Shown piece by piece: positions 8,607 through 16,323 of a DNA stretch of 21,372 nt. The first letter of the stretch is position 1; each line of letters opens with the position of its first letter. The DNA is from Clostridium sp. GTDB taxonomy: Bacteria; Bacillota_A; Clostridia; Lachnospirales; Lachnospiraceae. The translations under genes and the position numbers were made by a program. Location: NCBI GenBank assembly GCA_023666975.1, contig JAMPAW010000051.1, positions 1-21,372 of the forward strand. Direction: 5' to 3'. The notes under the pieces are model-generated. The model made no database searches, was not told the DNA's origin, and saw only the letters and a list, made by a program, of their open reading frames with translations.

Positions 8607-8621
8607 AAATTCGTCGAATTT
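8607..8621. promoter_or_regulatory. 15-bp palindrome, likely operator
   Basis: AAATTCG-T-CGAATTT is a perfect 7-bp inverted repeat around one base. It ends four bases before the -35 box at 8626, a usual place for an activator or repressor site. It resembles, but does not match, the Spo0A box TGTCGAA (CGTCGAA here). Confidence 0.45.
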
Positions 8622-8625
8622 AGTA

Positions 8626-8654
8626 TTGAATATTTGGGGAAAAGTAGTATAATA
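8626..8654 (+). promoter_or_regulatory. Sigma-A promoter for the chemotaxis receptor gene
   Basis: TTGAAT (8626-8631), a 17-bp spacer and a perfect TATAAT (8649-8654). The nearest downstream gene on this strand is the receptor at 8958, giving a leader of about 300 nt. Confidence 0.6.
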
Positions 8655-8957
8655 GCGATAAATGCTATATACTATTTTGATGTACCATTTCTTATGAGAA
8701 AGTGTAATTGAAAAGAATTTCTATATCTACAGCACTGTCGTTAGTCGGTATAATCCAGGTTACACCCCACCCTCTGCATTGCAGATTGAAATTCAAGATT
8801 AGCTTAATAGTGAAAATTATGTTCATGATAGTTAAATGTGGACTTTTTTTCGTGCAATGGTAATTTACGCTATAAAAGAAATTGGGAGCAATAGGTTACA
8901 TTTCCTGATTTGGAAATTGAAAAGCGTTAATGAAATTGATAGGAGGTAAGACTAATT

Positions 8958-10676
8958 TTGAAGAGCACACAGGACAAAAAGGAGAATATTGAAAAGAAAC
9001 TGACCCATTCGTTTTTTCGGATATCGGCAATTACGGCGATAGCCGCAGTATTAGGGCTGATTGCGATGCTGGTGATATCCTACCGGTATTCCTATGCGTT
9101 GGAAAATTTTGGGTTTGCACAGGGTGATATCGGAAAGGCAATGTTTGAATTTGCAGATATCCGGTCTTCACTGCGGGCAGCGATCGGTTATGACGATCAG
9201 GCGGCCATTGATACGGTTGTAAAGCAGCACGACGAAAAGAAAGTAATCTTTGACAATTATTTTGCAGAGGTTGAAAATACAATTGTGTCCGAGGACGGCA
9301 GGAAGACCTATGATGAGATTAAAGCAGAGTTAGAGGAGTATTGGAAGCTGGACGCAGAGATTATGGAGCTTGGCGCAACCACGGACAGGGAGCTTTGCCG
9401 GCAGGCGCAGGATATGGCACTCAATGAACTGACCGACGCTTATAACAGTATTTACGGCAAGCTGGAGGAGCTGCTGAATGTCAAGGTGAACCATGGAAAC
9501 AGCTTGTCTGCAAAACTTTTGGTGGTTGAATGGATTCTGGCATTTGCAATTGTCGTAGTGATAGCGGTAGCGATAGTATTGTCGACCAAGCTGGGAAGAA
9601 GGATTGCAAAGAGAATTTCCGTTCCTCTCGGAAAACTGGGAGAACGTCTCAAGACGTTTGCAACAGGAGACCTTTCTTCTCCGTTCCCGATGGTGGAAAC
9701 CGGAGATGAAGTGGAGCATATGGAAAAAGATGCGACGGAGATGGCGGATAATCTGAATATCATTATCCATGATATCGGTCAGGTGTTAGGAGAAATGGCC
9801 GGTGGTAACTATGTTGTCCGTTCCAATTATGCAGATAGGTACACGGGTGATTTCCAGAAATTGTATGAGTCGATGCGTAAGCTGAGAGACCAGATGACAG
9901 AGACGTTGATATCCATTGGCACGGCGTCCGGACAGGTGTCTGCCGGTTCCGGTGATCTGGCAAATGCAGCGCAGTGTCTGGCGGAGGGCGCAACGGATCA
10001 GGCACATGCGGTAATTGAGCTTCACACAACGATTTCCAATATTACGGAAACAATGGAGAAAAGTGCGCAGAGTGCAGATGAATCCTATATGAAGGCCCAG
10101 CAGTATGCTGATGAGGCAGACCACAGCCGGGAAGAGATGAATACGATGATGGCCGCTATGGAGCGGATTAATGATACTTCGATGAGTATCGGAAATATTA
10201 TCTCCGAGATTGAATCAATTGCGGCACAAACGAATCTTTTATCGTTGAATGCGTCGATTGAGGCGGCAAGAGCCGGCGAAGCAGGACGGGGATTTGCTGT
10301 GGTGGCTGACGAGATTCGGGAACTGGCAGACCAGAGTGCCAAGGCGGCAATTGATACCAGAAATCTGATAGAGAGTTCAATTAAAGAGGTTTCGGAAGGA
10401 AACCATGCAGCAGAGCGTGCGTCAGATTCCATTACAACGGTAGTAAGCGGAATTAAGCAGATTGCGGAATTTTCCAGGAACCTGAAGATTATGGTTGAAG
10501 AGCAGACGGAGTCGATGAAGAAAGCGGAAGAAGGCGTAAACCAGATTTCCGAAGTGGTACAGAGTAATGCGGCAACAGCTGAGGAGGCTTCCGCAACGAG
10601 TGAAGAATTGTTTGCACAGGCCAATATATTAGATGAGCTTGTCGGCCAATTTGTGTTAGAAAAGCAGACGTTATAG
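8958..10676 (+). CDS. Methyl-accepting chemotaxis protein
   Basis: A 572-residue transmembrane receptor that relays an extracellular signal to CheA/CheW. TM1 is about 22-44. A mostly helical periplasm-type sensor (45-186) fits the four-helix-bundle class. TM2 is 187-209 and HAMP about 210-265. A second HAMP-like linker (about 268-320) precedes the signalling domain, whose tip carries [18 protein letters not shown] around 424-441 and continues through [15 protein letters not shown]. The C-terminus has no CheR-tethering pentapeptide. It starts with TTG, set by a perfect AGGAGG (8941-8946) 11 nt upstream. It stands alone with its own promoter and terminator. The ligand is unknown. Confidence 0.95.
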   Translation: MKSTQDKKENIEKKLTHSFFRISAITAIAAVLGLIAMLVISYRYSYALENFGFAQGDIGKAMFEFADIRSSLRAAIGYDDQAAIDTVVKQHDEKKVIFDNYFAEVENTIVSEDGRKTYDEIKAELEEYWKLDAEIMELGATTDRELCRQAQDMALNELTDAYNSIYGKLEELLNVKVNHGNSLSAKLLVVEWILAFAIVVVIAVAIVLSTKLGRRIAKRISVPLGKLGERLKTFATGDLSSPFPMVETGDEVEHMEKDATEMADNLNIIIHDIGQVLGEMAGGNYVVRSNYADRYTGDFQKLYESMRKLRDQMTETLISIGTASGQVSAGSGDLANAAQCLAEGATDQAHAVIELHTTISNITETMEKSAQSADESYMKAQQYADEADHSREEMNTMMAAMERINDTSMSIGNIISEIESIAAQTNLLSLNASIEAARAGEAGRGFAVVADEIRELADQSAKAAIDTRNLIESSIKEVSEGNHAAERASDSITTVVSGIKQIAEFSRNLKIMVEEQTESMKKAEEGVNQISEVVQSNAATAEEASATSEELFAQANILDELVGQFVLEKQTL

Positions 10677-10714
10677 AAGGTAAAACGATTTATATAGTAA
10701 AAGAAGGTATAGTT

Positions 10715-10761
10715 AAAAGCCGTTGGCTTTGTGATGTATAATCATAAGGCGGCGGCTTTTT
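10715..10761 (+). terminator. Intrinsic terminator, probably bidirectional
   Basis: AAAAGCCG (10715-10722) pairs with CGGCTTTT (10753-10760), extended inward by two G-U pairs and more base pairs around a loop at about 10730-10746. It ends the receptor gene. The A-run on the left gives a T-run on the other strand, so it can also stop the convergent gene that ends at 10768. Confidence 0.8.
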
Positions 10762-10767
10762 AAGGTG

Positions 10768-11379
10768 TTAATTGTAATGGTTGTTTGAAGGAGATATTCG
10801 CATATTATCTAATTGCTTTTGAATATCATCTTCAAATAAAACTTCGGAAAAATATACATCATAGGCTACTTGAACTGCAACTATTTTTTTGACGCCATGG
10901 CTTGGAAAGTTATGCTTTCCCTGAAAACCGGAGAACAGGAGTGGTGCAGAATCGGCAGGAACAGTGCCGTTGTAATAGAAAAAACAATTCCCGTTAAAGC
11001 TGCGCTTGCGGTCATAAATAAATGGCTCGTCAGTATATTGAAACATGCTTAATAATTCTTCTAATATTTTATAATCTGTAATCTGTTCATGGGAGTTGGC
11101 ATCATAAAATCGAAAATTATACACTAAGCATGCGTCATTATTTGTCCAAACACATGGTCCTCCTTTGACATCGGTTATTATAGCTGAGGTATCAATTGTG
11201 TTGGAAATCCACTCAGGATCATCTCCGTAAATAGTGCTACTAGAAGTGGTTGGTCTGAGCCACTTAATGAATAACACAAGAACGATAACCGTGAGAAAAA
11301 GTAAAAAAAGTTTTTTGCATCGGTGTATTGCGATTAGGACTGTCAAATTTGTACTATATTGCTCATCTCTTTGCTTCAT
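10768..11379 (-). CDS. Single-pass membrane protein of unknown function
   Basis: A 203-residue protein not recognised as any family. A basic N-terminus leads to one helix (about 22-40), then an extracellular-type domain with several aromatic residues and cysteines (segments around CVWTNNDACLVYNF and GNCFFYYNG). The start at 11379 is chosen because GAGGTG at 11389-11384 is correctly spaced; the ATG at 11391 would contain that site. It has its own promoter at 11454-11427, divergent from the peptide cassette, and is AT-rich like that cassette. A link to the cassette, such as immunity, is only a guess from position. Confidence 0.7.
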   Translation of the reverse strand: MKQRDEQYSTNLTVLIAIHRCKKLFLLFLTVIVLVLFIKWLRPTTSSSTIYGDDPEWISNTIDTSAIITDVKGGPCVWTNNDACLVYNFRFYDANSHEQITDYKILEELLSMFQYTDEPFIYDRKRSFNGNCFFYYNGTVPADSAPLLFSGFQGKHNFPSHGVKKIVAVQVAYDVYFSEVLFEDDIQKQLDNMRISPSNNHYN

Positions 11380-11426
11380 GAAGCACCTCATTATCGATAT
11401 AAGAACGTGTTTTGTCTGATAGGTTA

Positions 11427-11454
11427 ATCATACATATAAATGGGAAAAAGTCAA
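11427..11454 (-). promoter_or_regulatory. Minus-strand promoter of the single-pass membrane protein gene
   Basis: Read on the minus strand: TTGACT (11454-11449), 16 bp, then TATGAT (11432-11427). It is back to back with the peptide-gene promoter, the two -35 boxes being 30 bp apart. Confidence 0.6.
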
Positions 11455-11484
11455 GAGTAATAGAATTAAACTAAATAACATAGG

Positions 11485-11513
11485 TTGACGAGTGTAGGTA
11501 TATATAATATAAT
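11485..11513 (+). promoter_or_regulatory. Sigma-A promoter of the secreted-peptide cassette
   Basis: TTGACG (11485-11490), 17-bp spacer, perfect TATAAT (11508-11513). A second TATAAT at 11503 would leave only 12 bp and is less likely. Transcription should begin near 11519-11521, at the start of the left inverted-repeat arm. Confidence 0.75.
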
Positions 11514-11517
11514 TGAT

Positions 11518-11532
11518 TTGAGAGGTACGTAT
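11518..11532. repeat. Left arm of a 15-nt inverted repeat around the peptide gene
   Basis: TTGAGAGGTACGTAT here is the reverse complement of 11934-11948 except for one position, which would form a G-U pair in RNA. The arm lies at the very 5' end of the predicted mRNA. Confidence 0.55.
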
Positions 11533-11554
11533 TGTTTTGTGATCGGAGGAAGAT

Positions 11555-11920
11555 ATGAAGATTAAATTATTAAGTTGCAAGAAAAATATTATGGTTTGTT
11601 TAGCATTTACAGTTATGGTTCTTTCCTCTATAACTGTAATGGCTGCTACATCTTATTTGAGTGTTAGTATAAATAAATCAGGTTTAACAAAATCTGCTAC
11701 AGCTAGTTCGGAAAGTTGTATATCCGTAGGAGCGATTATTTCTAAAAAGAATGGTGATTTTCTGGCGAGTGGAGAAAATGGTGTATATAGCAAAAACGGT
11801 TATCATGCGAAAGAGGTATCATATACTGGTTTAAGTTCTGCTTATCAAGTCTATGGATATCGAGCAAGATATAAAAGCAATGGAGATATCGATGTTTCTG
11901 GAACATACAAGTATTATTAA
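11555..11920 (+). CDS. Small secreted peptide precursor, candidate bacteriocin or signal
   Basis: A 121-residue precursor. A basic start and hydrophobic core (about 12-28) end in TVMA, giving a likely signal peptidase I cut after A30 and a mature product of about 91 residues. The mature part is rich in Ser, Gly, Tyr and Lys, looks beta-stranded, contains a single cysteine (C55), has no double-glycine leader and ends in YKYY. No family was recognised. It has some feel of the lactococcin 972 type (Sec-exported, Ser/Tyr-rich, aromatic end) without its tryptophans. GGAGGA at 11545-11550 sets the start. It is first in a cassette with two MacB-type permeases and an ATPase, the usual company of a bacteriocin or peptide signal. 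Confidence 0.75.
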   Translation: MKIKLLSCKKNIMVCLAFTVMVLSSITVMAATSYLSVSINKSGLTKSATASSESCISVGAIISKKNGDFLASGENGVYSKNGYHAKEVSYTGLSSAYQVYGYRARYKSNGDIDVSGTYKYY

Positions 11921-11933
11921 ATAATTTATAATT

Positions 11934-11948
11934 ATATGTACCTCTCAA
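11934..11948. repeat. Right arm of the 15-nt inverted repeat around the peptide gene
   Basis: ATATGTACCTCTCAA lies between the peptide stop codon and the ribosome binding site of the first permease (11962-11966). It complements 11518-11532 with one G-U pair. Confidence 0.55.
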
Positions 11949-11973
11949 TCCCAATATCATCAGGAGTTTAATT

Positions 11974-13080
11974 ATGTGGAGATTAAGCATACATACCTTC
12001 TTCTCATTTTGCAAATTGAAAAAAAATACATTCCTTTTATTGTTGAGTGGCATTTGTATAATTCTGTTTGCAATGCTTTTTATTTTGAGCAGATATTGCA
12101 TGGTATATGAAGAGTTAAAAGACGAGTATGAAGAGACAAAAACATTAACGATAAATATAGAGGAATCCATGTCTGCAAAAGTTCGGCGGCAGTGGATTGA
12201 TTTTGTTCAAAGCAAACCATTTTCTCTAGGAGTAGAAAAAATATTGCTGATTGATTTGGAACACAATATAATCGGGTGTGAAGCATCAGAGGAAAATGTG
12301 ATGAATATTTTTTATGGCCGCTTCTTTTCAGAGGAAGAGCGGAAAGGAGAAAACGTTGTCCTCTTATCCGAAGGTTATTTGGGACAGCAGAATGCGGATT
12401 TTATTAAAAATATGCTGAGCAAGGAAATTGCAGTTGAACATTCGATGTATAAAGTAATCGGTTCGTATAATCTCTCAATTATCGGAGATGCATTTACCGC
12501 TGAAGAGGTTGCCATTCCTCTGACGGCATATGTAAAAAACGGGTATGCGTTTGAACGCATGGTTATTGTGTTTGGTGAAAAACCTGATTCGGAAATGCTT
12601 CATTATATAGAGGATCATTTGAAGCAGACAGATTTGGCATATTCTGTTGACTTACCGGCAAAATATGAGAAAAGTGCGGCAAGACAGGCACTGGAAGAAA
12701 CGGCTTGGAGTCTGCTGATTTTGGCTGTATGCTTCATCAGTATTTTTCCGCTGTTATACTATTGGAACCAATCGAATTTGAAAAGGCTGTACATTTATTA
12801 TCTTTGTGGCTGTTCAATGAAAAAAATGTCTTTTCTTCTTTTTGCAAATACGACTTATTTATATACACTGGCATCAGTGGTGGCATTGATGATTTATCGC
12901 TTTTTTCAAGGGAAATTCTATTCTCTCGCATTTATTCAAAAACTGGTAATGAATCAGATTTGTCTGTTGTATTTCATCGTATTTTTAATTATTATCCTTT
13001 TTACCAAAATGCAGATACAGTCTCTTTTTGGTAGCAAAGAAAATTTTTTGACTCATACAAAACAGAAGGGATTCTTATAG
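11974..13080 (+). CDS. MacB/FtsX-type ABC permease, first subunit
   Basis: A 368-residue permease with the MacB plan: helix 1 at about 18-40, a large extracellular domain (41-240), then three helices (about 244-264, 284-308 and 330-350). The segment NIFYGRFFSEEERKGENVVL matches the GRFF...VVLLSE pattern of MacB periplasmic-core domains. AGGAG at 11962 sets the start. The next gene encodes a second permease of the same plan and begins one base after the stop, so the pair is probably a heterodimer. Such transporters use mechanotransmission to move or remove peptides at the outer face of the membrane. It is AT-rich compared with neighbouring regions. Confidence 0.82.
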   Translation: MWRLSIHTFFSFCKLKKNTFLLLLSGICIILFAMLFILSRYCMVYEELKDEYEETKTLTINIEESMSAKVRRQWIDFVQSKPFSLGVEKILLIDLEHNIIGCEASEENVMNIFYGRFFSEEERKGENVVLLSEGYLGQQNADFIKNMLSKEIAVEHSMYKVIGSYNLSIIGDAFTAEEVAIPLTAYVKNGYAFERMVIVFGEKPDSEMLHYIEDHLKQTDLAYSVDLPAKYEKSAARQALEETAWSLLILAVCFISIFPLLYYWNQSNLKRLYIYYLCGCSMKKMSFLLFANTTYLYTLASVVALMIYRFFQGKFYSLAFIQKLVMNQICLLYFIVFLIIILFTKMQIQSLFGSKENFLTHTKQKGFL

Positions 13081-13081
13081 C

Positions 13082-14230
13082 ATGAAGACAATGTATATTG
13101 CTTTAAAAATGATTGGAAAACAAAAATTTATGTATCTGGTGTTATTCTTATCGATTATATGTTCCGTTTATTATTTAGTACCGGCTTATACGCAGGTTTT
13201 GCACTATATAAAAACGATAAATACACTAGATTTATTTGATACAGAAAATGCTTACTATCTGTATCGCAGCCCGTTTTATGGCTGGAACTCAGGAGAACTA
13301 ACGGAAATGATTAGTCAGGATATTCAGGATTCGGATTATATTAGTGCGTGTGCAGAGTATTACTATTTGCCGACGGAATTGTCTTCGTACTCGGTAATGG
13401 CATATAATCAGGAGTTGATTCGTAGGTTTACGCCTCAATTAAAGGAGGGGGCATGGTTAAATATATTACCGCAGACGGTCAATGTACCCGTTGTTGTAGG
13501 AAGCAAAACCGGTTTATCATACGGTGAGGTTTTCAATCTGTCGGTATCAACAGGTGAACAGAGCGGAGAAATTTGCTGTCAGGTTGTGGGGGTGCTTGCA
13601 AATGATTGCGGGACAGTTATTTTTTCGGGAAATGCGAGCGATAATTTTTTTACATCGGATATATTGATAGGCGAGTCAGTCAACGTAATCATCATGCCGG
13701 TAACAGATGAAGTTTTGAAAGTTCTGGGTACAAATGCATATCGTATGTGTTCAAAGGGGAAGATTCTCTATACGTCAGGTCAGGTTGGGCTGGAAACGGT
13801 AAAGCAGGATTTTGGCTATGCTGGCAATATTGTTGATCTGGAAAAGGGCAGTAAACAATTTGATACCCAGTCAAAAGCAATTGTTTCTGCCATGGGTGCC
13901 TGCTGGGGGATCTATTTTGTCATTACGCTATTTGTTCTTACCTGCAGCAATTTGATATTAAATGTATGGCTGAATAAAATTTATACAATTTATCATTTAC
14001 TGGGAATGAGTATGGCAGAACGTAAAAAGATAGAATGGACAAGAATCGGATTACTTATTTTTATCAGCAGTATTGTTACATTACTCTTTTTGTCTTATAG
14101 TGGGCTTTGGGTAAATGATATGGAAATTAAATACAGGCTGTTAAGCGGGTGCGCAGTAGTTGCCTATATTAGTGCAGTCTATATACCGGTATCGCTTTGG
14201 TTTGTACGGAAAGGACGGTTAAGATGCTAG
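13082..14230 (+). CDS. MacB/FtsX-type ABC permease, second subunit
   Basis: A 382-residue permease. Helix 1 lies at about 17-37, an extracellular domain spans about 40-270, and three helices follow near 276-297, 319-340 and 352-372. The cytoplasmic loop LNKIYTIYHLLGMSMAERKK between helices 2 and 3 is typical of FtsX-family permeases (the LLGMS stretch). It is poorly similar to the first permease at sequence level, which supports a heterodimer. It overlaps the ATPase gene by 7 bases. It belongs to the peptide cassette. Confidence 0.82.
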   Translation: MKTMYIALKMIGKQKFMYLVLFLSIICSVYYLVPAYTQVLHYIKTINTLDLFDTENAYYLYRSPFYGWNSGELTEMISQDIQDSDYISACAEYYYLPTELSSYSVMAYNQELIRRFTPQLKEGAWLNILPQTVNVPVVVGSKTGLSYGEVFNLSVSTGEQSGEICCQVVGVLANDCGTVIFSGNASDNFFTSDILIGESVNVIIMPVTDEVLKVLGTNAYRMCSKGKILYTSGQVGLETVKQDFGYAGNIVDLEKGSKQFDTQSKAIVSAMGACWGIYFVITLFVLTCSNLILNVWLNKIYTIYHLLGMSMAERKKIEWTRIGLLIFISSIVTLLFLSYSGLWVNDMEIKYRLLSGCAVVAYISAVYIPVSLWFVRKGRLRC

Positions 14231-14892
14231 TGATAAAGGATTTGAAAAAAACGTTTGAAAACCATAATCAAAAGGTAAATGTGTTGAATGGAATTTCTCT
14301 CCATATACATAAAGGAGATATGGTTGGCATAATGGGGCCTTCCGGTTCCGGAAAATCAACATTGTTGCATATTATGGGCTGTTTAGATAAGCCCTCGGAC
14401 GGAACATATCAGATAGAGGGTACAGATGTGGCTTTTCTATCTGACAGTCAAGCAGCTAGGCTGAGAAACAAAAAATTTGGTTTTGTTCATCAGAATTTTA
14501 TGTTATTGGAAGAAGAAAGCGTTCTGGAAAATGTTTCCATTCCTCTTCTGTTTAGCGATAAGTCGTTAAAATATATTGATAAAATAGCATTAGAGACATT
14601 AGATCGCTTGAACATGATAAAATATATCGACAAAAAAGTCTGTACGTTATCCAGCGGCGAGAAGCAGCGGGTTGCCATTGCGCGTGCCATGGTAAATCAG
14701 CCGGATATTATTTTGGCAGACGAGCCGACGGGGGCACTGGACAAATCCAATACGGAGCAGATTATGGAATGTTTTAAGCGGCTTAATGAAGATGGGAAGA
14801 CCGTTGTTGTTATTACGCATGATATGCAGGTTGCGTCATACTGTCGGCAAAGATACGATATAATAGACGGAAAACTGTATAAAGGGAAATAA
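14224..14892 (+). CDS. MacB/LolD-type ABC transporter ATPase
   Basis: A 222-residue ATPase for the two preceding permeases. Walker A GPSGSGKST (38-46), Q-loop Q90 in FVHQNFMLL, signature LSSGEKQR (142-149), Walker B IILADEPTGALD (162-173) and H-loop H199 in ITHD are all intact. The ADEPTGALD pattern is the hallmark of MacB/LolD/BceA/FtsE-type ATPases. ATG 14224 is chosen because AAAGGA lies about 7 nt upstream; an upstream ATG at 14197 would only extend into the permease gene. It is the last gene of the peptide cassette; no clear terminator follows. Confidence 0.95.
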   Translation: MLVIKDLKKTFENHNQKVNVLNGISLHIHKGDMVGIMGPSGSGKSTLLHIMGCLDKPSDGTYQIEGTDVAFLSDSQAARLRNKKFGFVHQNFMLLEEESVLENVSIPLLFSDKSLKYIDKIALETLDRLNMIKYIDKKVCTLSSGEKQRVAIARAMVNQPDIILADEPTGALDKSNTEQIMECFKRLNEDGKTVVVITHDMQVASYCRQRYDIIDGKLYKGK

Positions 14893-14921
14893 TGTACCTG
14901 CGATGACGAGCCAGAATTGCC

Positions 14922-14950
14922 TTGAAAAAAGCAGAAGGGAAGAGTATACT
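14922..14950 (+). promoter_or_regulatory. Sigma-A promoter of the HIT gene
   Basis: TTGAAA (14922-14927), 17-bp spacer, TATACT (14945-14950). It starts a new unit directly after the peptide cassette. Confidence 0.65.
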
Positions 14951-14982
14951 ATAAGCGATAAAACAGAAGCGGAGGTTATGTG

Positions 14983-15399
14983 ATGAAAAAAGACGACTGT
15001 ATTTTCTGCAAGATAGCGGGTGGAGAGATTCCGTCAACAACTATCTACGAGAATGAAGAATTTCGGGTGTTTTTTGATATTAATCCGGCAAGCAAAGGAC
15101 ATTGTCTGATTGTGCCGAAGGAGCATTACAGCAATATCTTTGAGATTGAGCCGGAAGTGGCGGGCAGACTGTTTTCGCTGGCTTGTGTGGTGGCGAGGAA
15201 GTTAAAAGCGGTGCTGGACTGCGAGGGCATGAACATTGTGCAGAACAATGGGGAGATTGCAGGACAGACTGTCTTTCATTTTCACCTGCATTTGGTTCCG
15301 CGCTATACCGGAGATACGGTAAACGTGAAATGGGTGCCGGGTGAGGCGGACATGGAGGAGCTGGCAGAGCTGGCCCAAAAGGTTGGAGCAGATATTTAG
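14983..15399 (+). CDS. HIT-family nucleotide hydrolase (HinT/Hit-like)
   Basis: A 138-residue cytoplasmic HIT protein, normal for the family, expected to hydrolyse purine nucleoside phosphoramidates or dinucleoside polyphosphates. The HIT motif HFHLHLV covers H99-V105, with H101/H103 in the active site. C6 and C9 (CIFC) with H48 and H99 form the zinc site found in many bacterial HIT proteins. N89 in the VQNNGE segment fits the nucleotide-binding region. ATG 14983 is set by GGAGG at 14971-14975; the adjacent GTG is less well spaced. A hairpin follows before the zinc-transporter genes. Confidence 0.95.
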   Translation: MKKDDCIFCKIAGGEIPSTTIYENEEFRVFFDINPASKGHCLIVPKEHYSNIFEIEPEVAGRLFSLACVVARKLKAVLDCEGMNIVQNNGEIAGQTVFHFHLHLVPRYTGDTVNVKWVPGEADMEELAELAQKVGADI

Positions 15400-15407
15400 G
15401 CAAACAC

Positions 15408-15438
15408 AAATCTCCGGCAGTATACTGCGGGAGATTTT
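15408..15438 (+). terminator. Terminator or attenuator hairpin after the HIT gene
   Basis: AAATCTCC (15408-15415) pairs with GGAGATTT (15430-15437). Inside it GCAGTATACTGC is itself a perfect 12-bp palindrome. The T-run is only four bases, so read-through into the zinc transporter genes is likely. Confidence 0.6.
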
Positions 15439-15465
15439 GCTGTGTATAAAATGAAGGTGGACGAT

Positions 15466-16323
15466 ATGGGAAATCCGATAATAACCGTGAAGGATATGAG
15501 TTTTGCCTACGGGAAAGACAATGTTTTGACAGATGTGAATTTCACGGTGGACAGACAGGAATATGTAGGAATTATTGGGGCGAACGGTGCGGGCAAAAGT
15601 ACGCTGATGAAGCTGATTCTGGGCCAGCTTACACCCAGCCGCGGCAAGATAACGGTGACGGCTGAATCGGTGGGGTATGTGCCGCAGGTGGGTTTCTGGC
15701 AGGTGAATAATTTTCCGGCAAATGTGGAAGAGGTTGTGCTGACCGGGCTTTATGGCTCTATTGGAATGTTTCATTTTCCAAAGAAGGAGCACCGGCTGAA
15801 GGCGCAGGAGGTGCTGAGGCAGGTGGAAATGGAGGAATTTCGGGGAAGAATGCTCTCGGAGCTTTCCGGCGGACAGCAGCAGAGGGTATTGATTGCCAGA
15901 GCATTGATTCAGGACCCGGAGCTTTTGATGTTAGACGAACCGCTGACCGGAATTGATAAGGAGGCGGGAGAAATGCTGTACCGGCTGCTGGATAAGCTGA
16001 ATAAGGAGTTTGGCATGACCATTGTCATGATAACCCACAACATGGAACAGGTAGCGGATTACACGAACCGTTTCTATCATGTCAGCAACGGCGGTGTGCA
16101 TCCGGATAAGTCTTCTATTCTCTGTGATGAGGTATTGAAGGATAAAATGCTGATTTCCAAACCCAAGAAGTATAGCAGGCATAGAGGTGAGCAGCTGCAG
16201 ACATACCGCACAAAGGCGGTTAAGGTGTCAGAAAAGGAAGCTCCCTATGATGCGTCATATAAAGGCAGGTCCAAGGAGGGGAAAAAGGAGCAGGCACCTG
16301 ACAAGGAGGATTCGCCATGTTAG
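15466..16323 (+). CDS. znuC: Zinc-type metal ABC importer ATPase
   Basis: A 285-residue ATPase of the ABC-3 metal family. Walker A GANGAGKST (38-46), Q-loop VPQ (72-74), signature LSGGQQQR (133-140), Walker B LLMLDEP (153-159) and H-loop H191 are intact. Normal ZnuC-like subunits end near residue 230-250; this one has an extra hydrophilic, lysine-rich tail from about 225 onward. ATG 15466 is chosen because AAGGTGG lies six bases upstream; GTG 15442 and ATG 15451 have poor sites. The permease gene overlaps by seven bases. Zinc rather than manganese is inferred from the partner permease. Confidence 0.88.
   Translation: MGNPIITVKDMSFAYGKDNVLTDVNFTVDRQEYVGIIGANGAGKSTLMKLILGQLTPSRGKITVTAESVGYVPQVGFWQVNNFPANVEEVVLTGLYGSIGMFHFPKKEHRLKAQEVLRQVEMEEFRGRMLSELSGGQQQRVLIARALIQDPELLMLDEPLTGIDKEAGEMLYRLLDKLNKEFGMTIVMITHNMEQVADYTNRFYHVSNGGVHPDKSSILCDEVLKDKMLISKPKKYSRHRGEQLQTYRTKAVKVSEKEAPYDASYKGRSKEGKKEQAPDKEDSPC

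Larger units (their letters stand above)
8569..8957 (+). other. Long leader/intergenic region before the chemotaxis receptor
   Basis: AT-rich, with no convincing gene. It contains the promoter and palindrome described separately, a small hairpin around 8686-8704 (ATTTCT/AGAAAGT), and an untranslated leader of roughly 300 nt if the promoter at 8626 is used. No known riboswitch, including cyclic-di-GMP classes, was recognised. No typical sigma-D (flagellar) promoter was found. Confidence 0.5.

Noticed and set aside
8607..8621. Spo0A box
   Set aside because: The site has CGTCGAA rather than TGTCGAA, so it was kept only as an unnamed palindrome.
8499..8711. 70-residue plus-strand ORF
   Set aside because: It starts in the palindromic element, lacks a ribosome binding site, and shows no domain or signal features.
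8569..8957. Cyclic-di-GMP or other riboswitch before the chemotaxis receptor
   Set aside because: None of the conserved core sequences of known classes could be found.
11503..11508. Alternative TATAAT for the peptide promoter
   Set aside because: It leaves only 12 bp to the -35 box; the second TATAAT gives the ideal 17.
11555..11920. Lactococcin 972 family bacteriocin
   Set aside because: Layout is similar, but the characteristic tryptophans and spacing are absent, so only an unnamed peptide is called.
14904..14917. 14-mer ATGACGAGCCAGAA also present inverted near 21262-21275
   Set aside because: About one such match is expected by chance in a window this long, and the flanks do not continue the similarity.
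15202..15792. 196-residue minus-strand ORF
   Set aside because: It runs antisense across two confident genes (HIT protein and zinc ATPase) and the hairpin between them.
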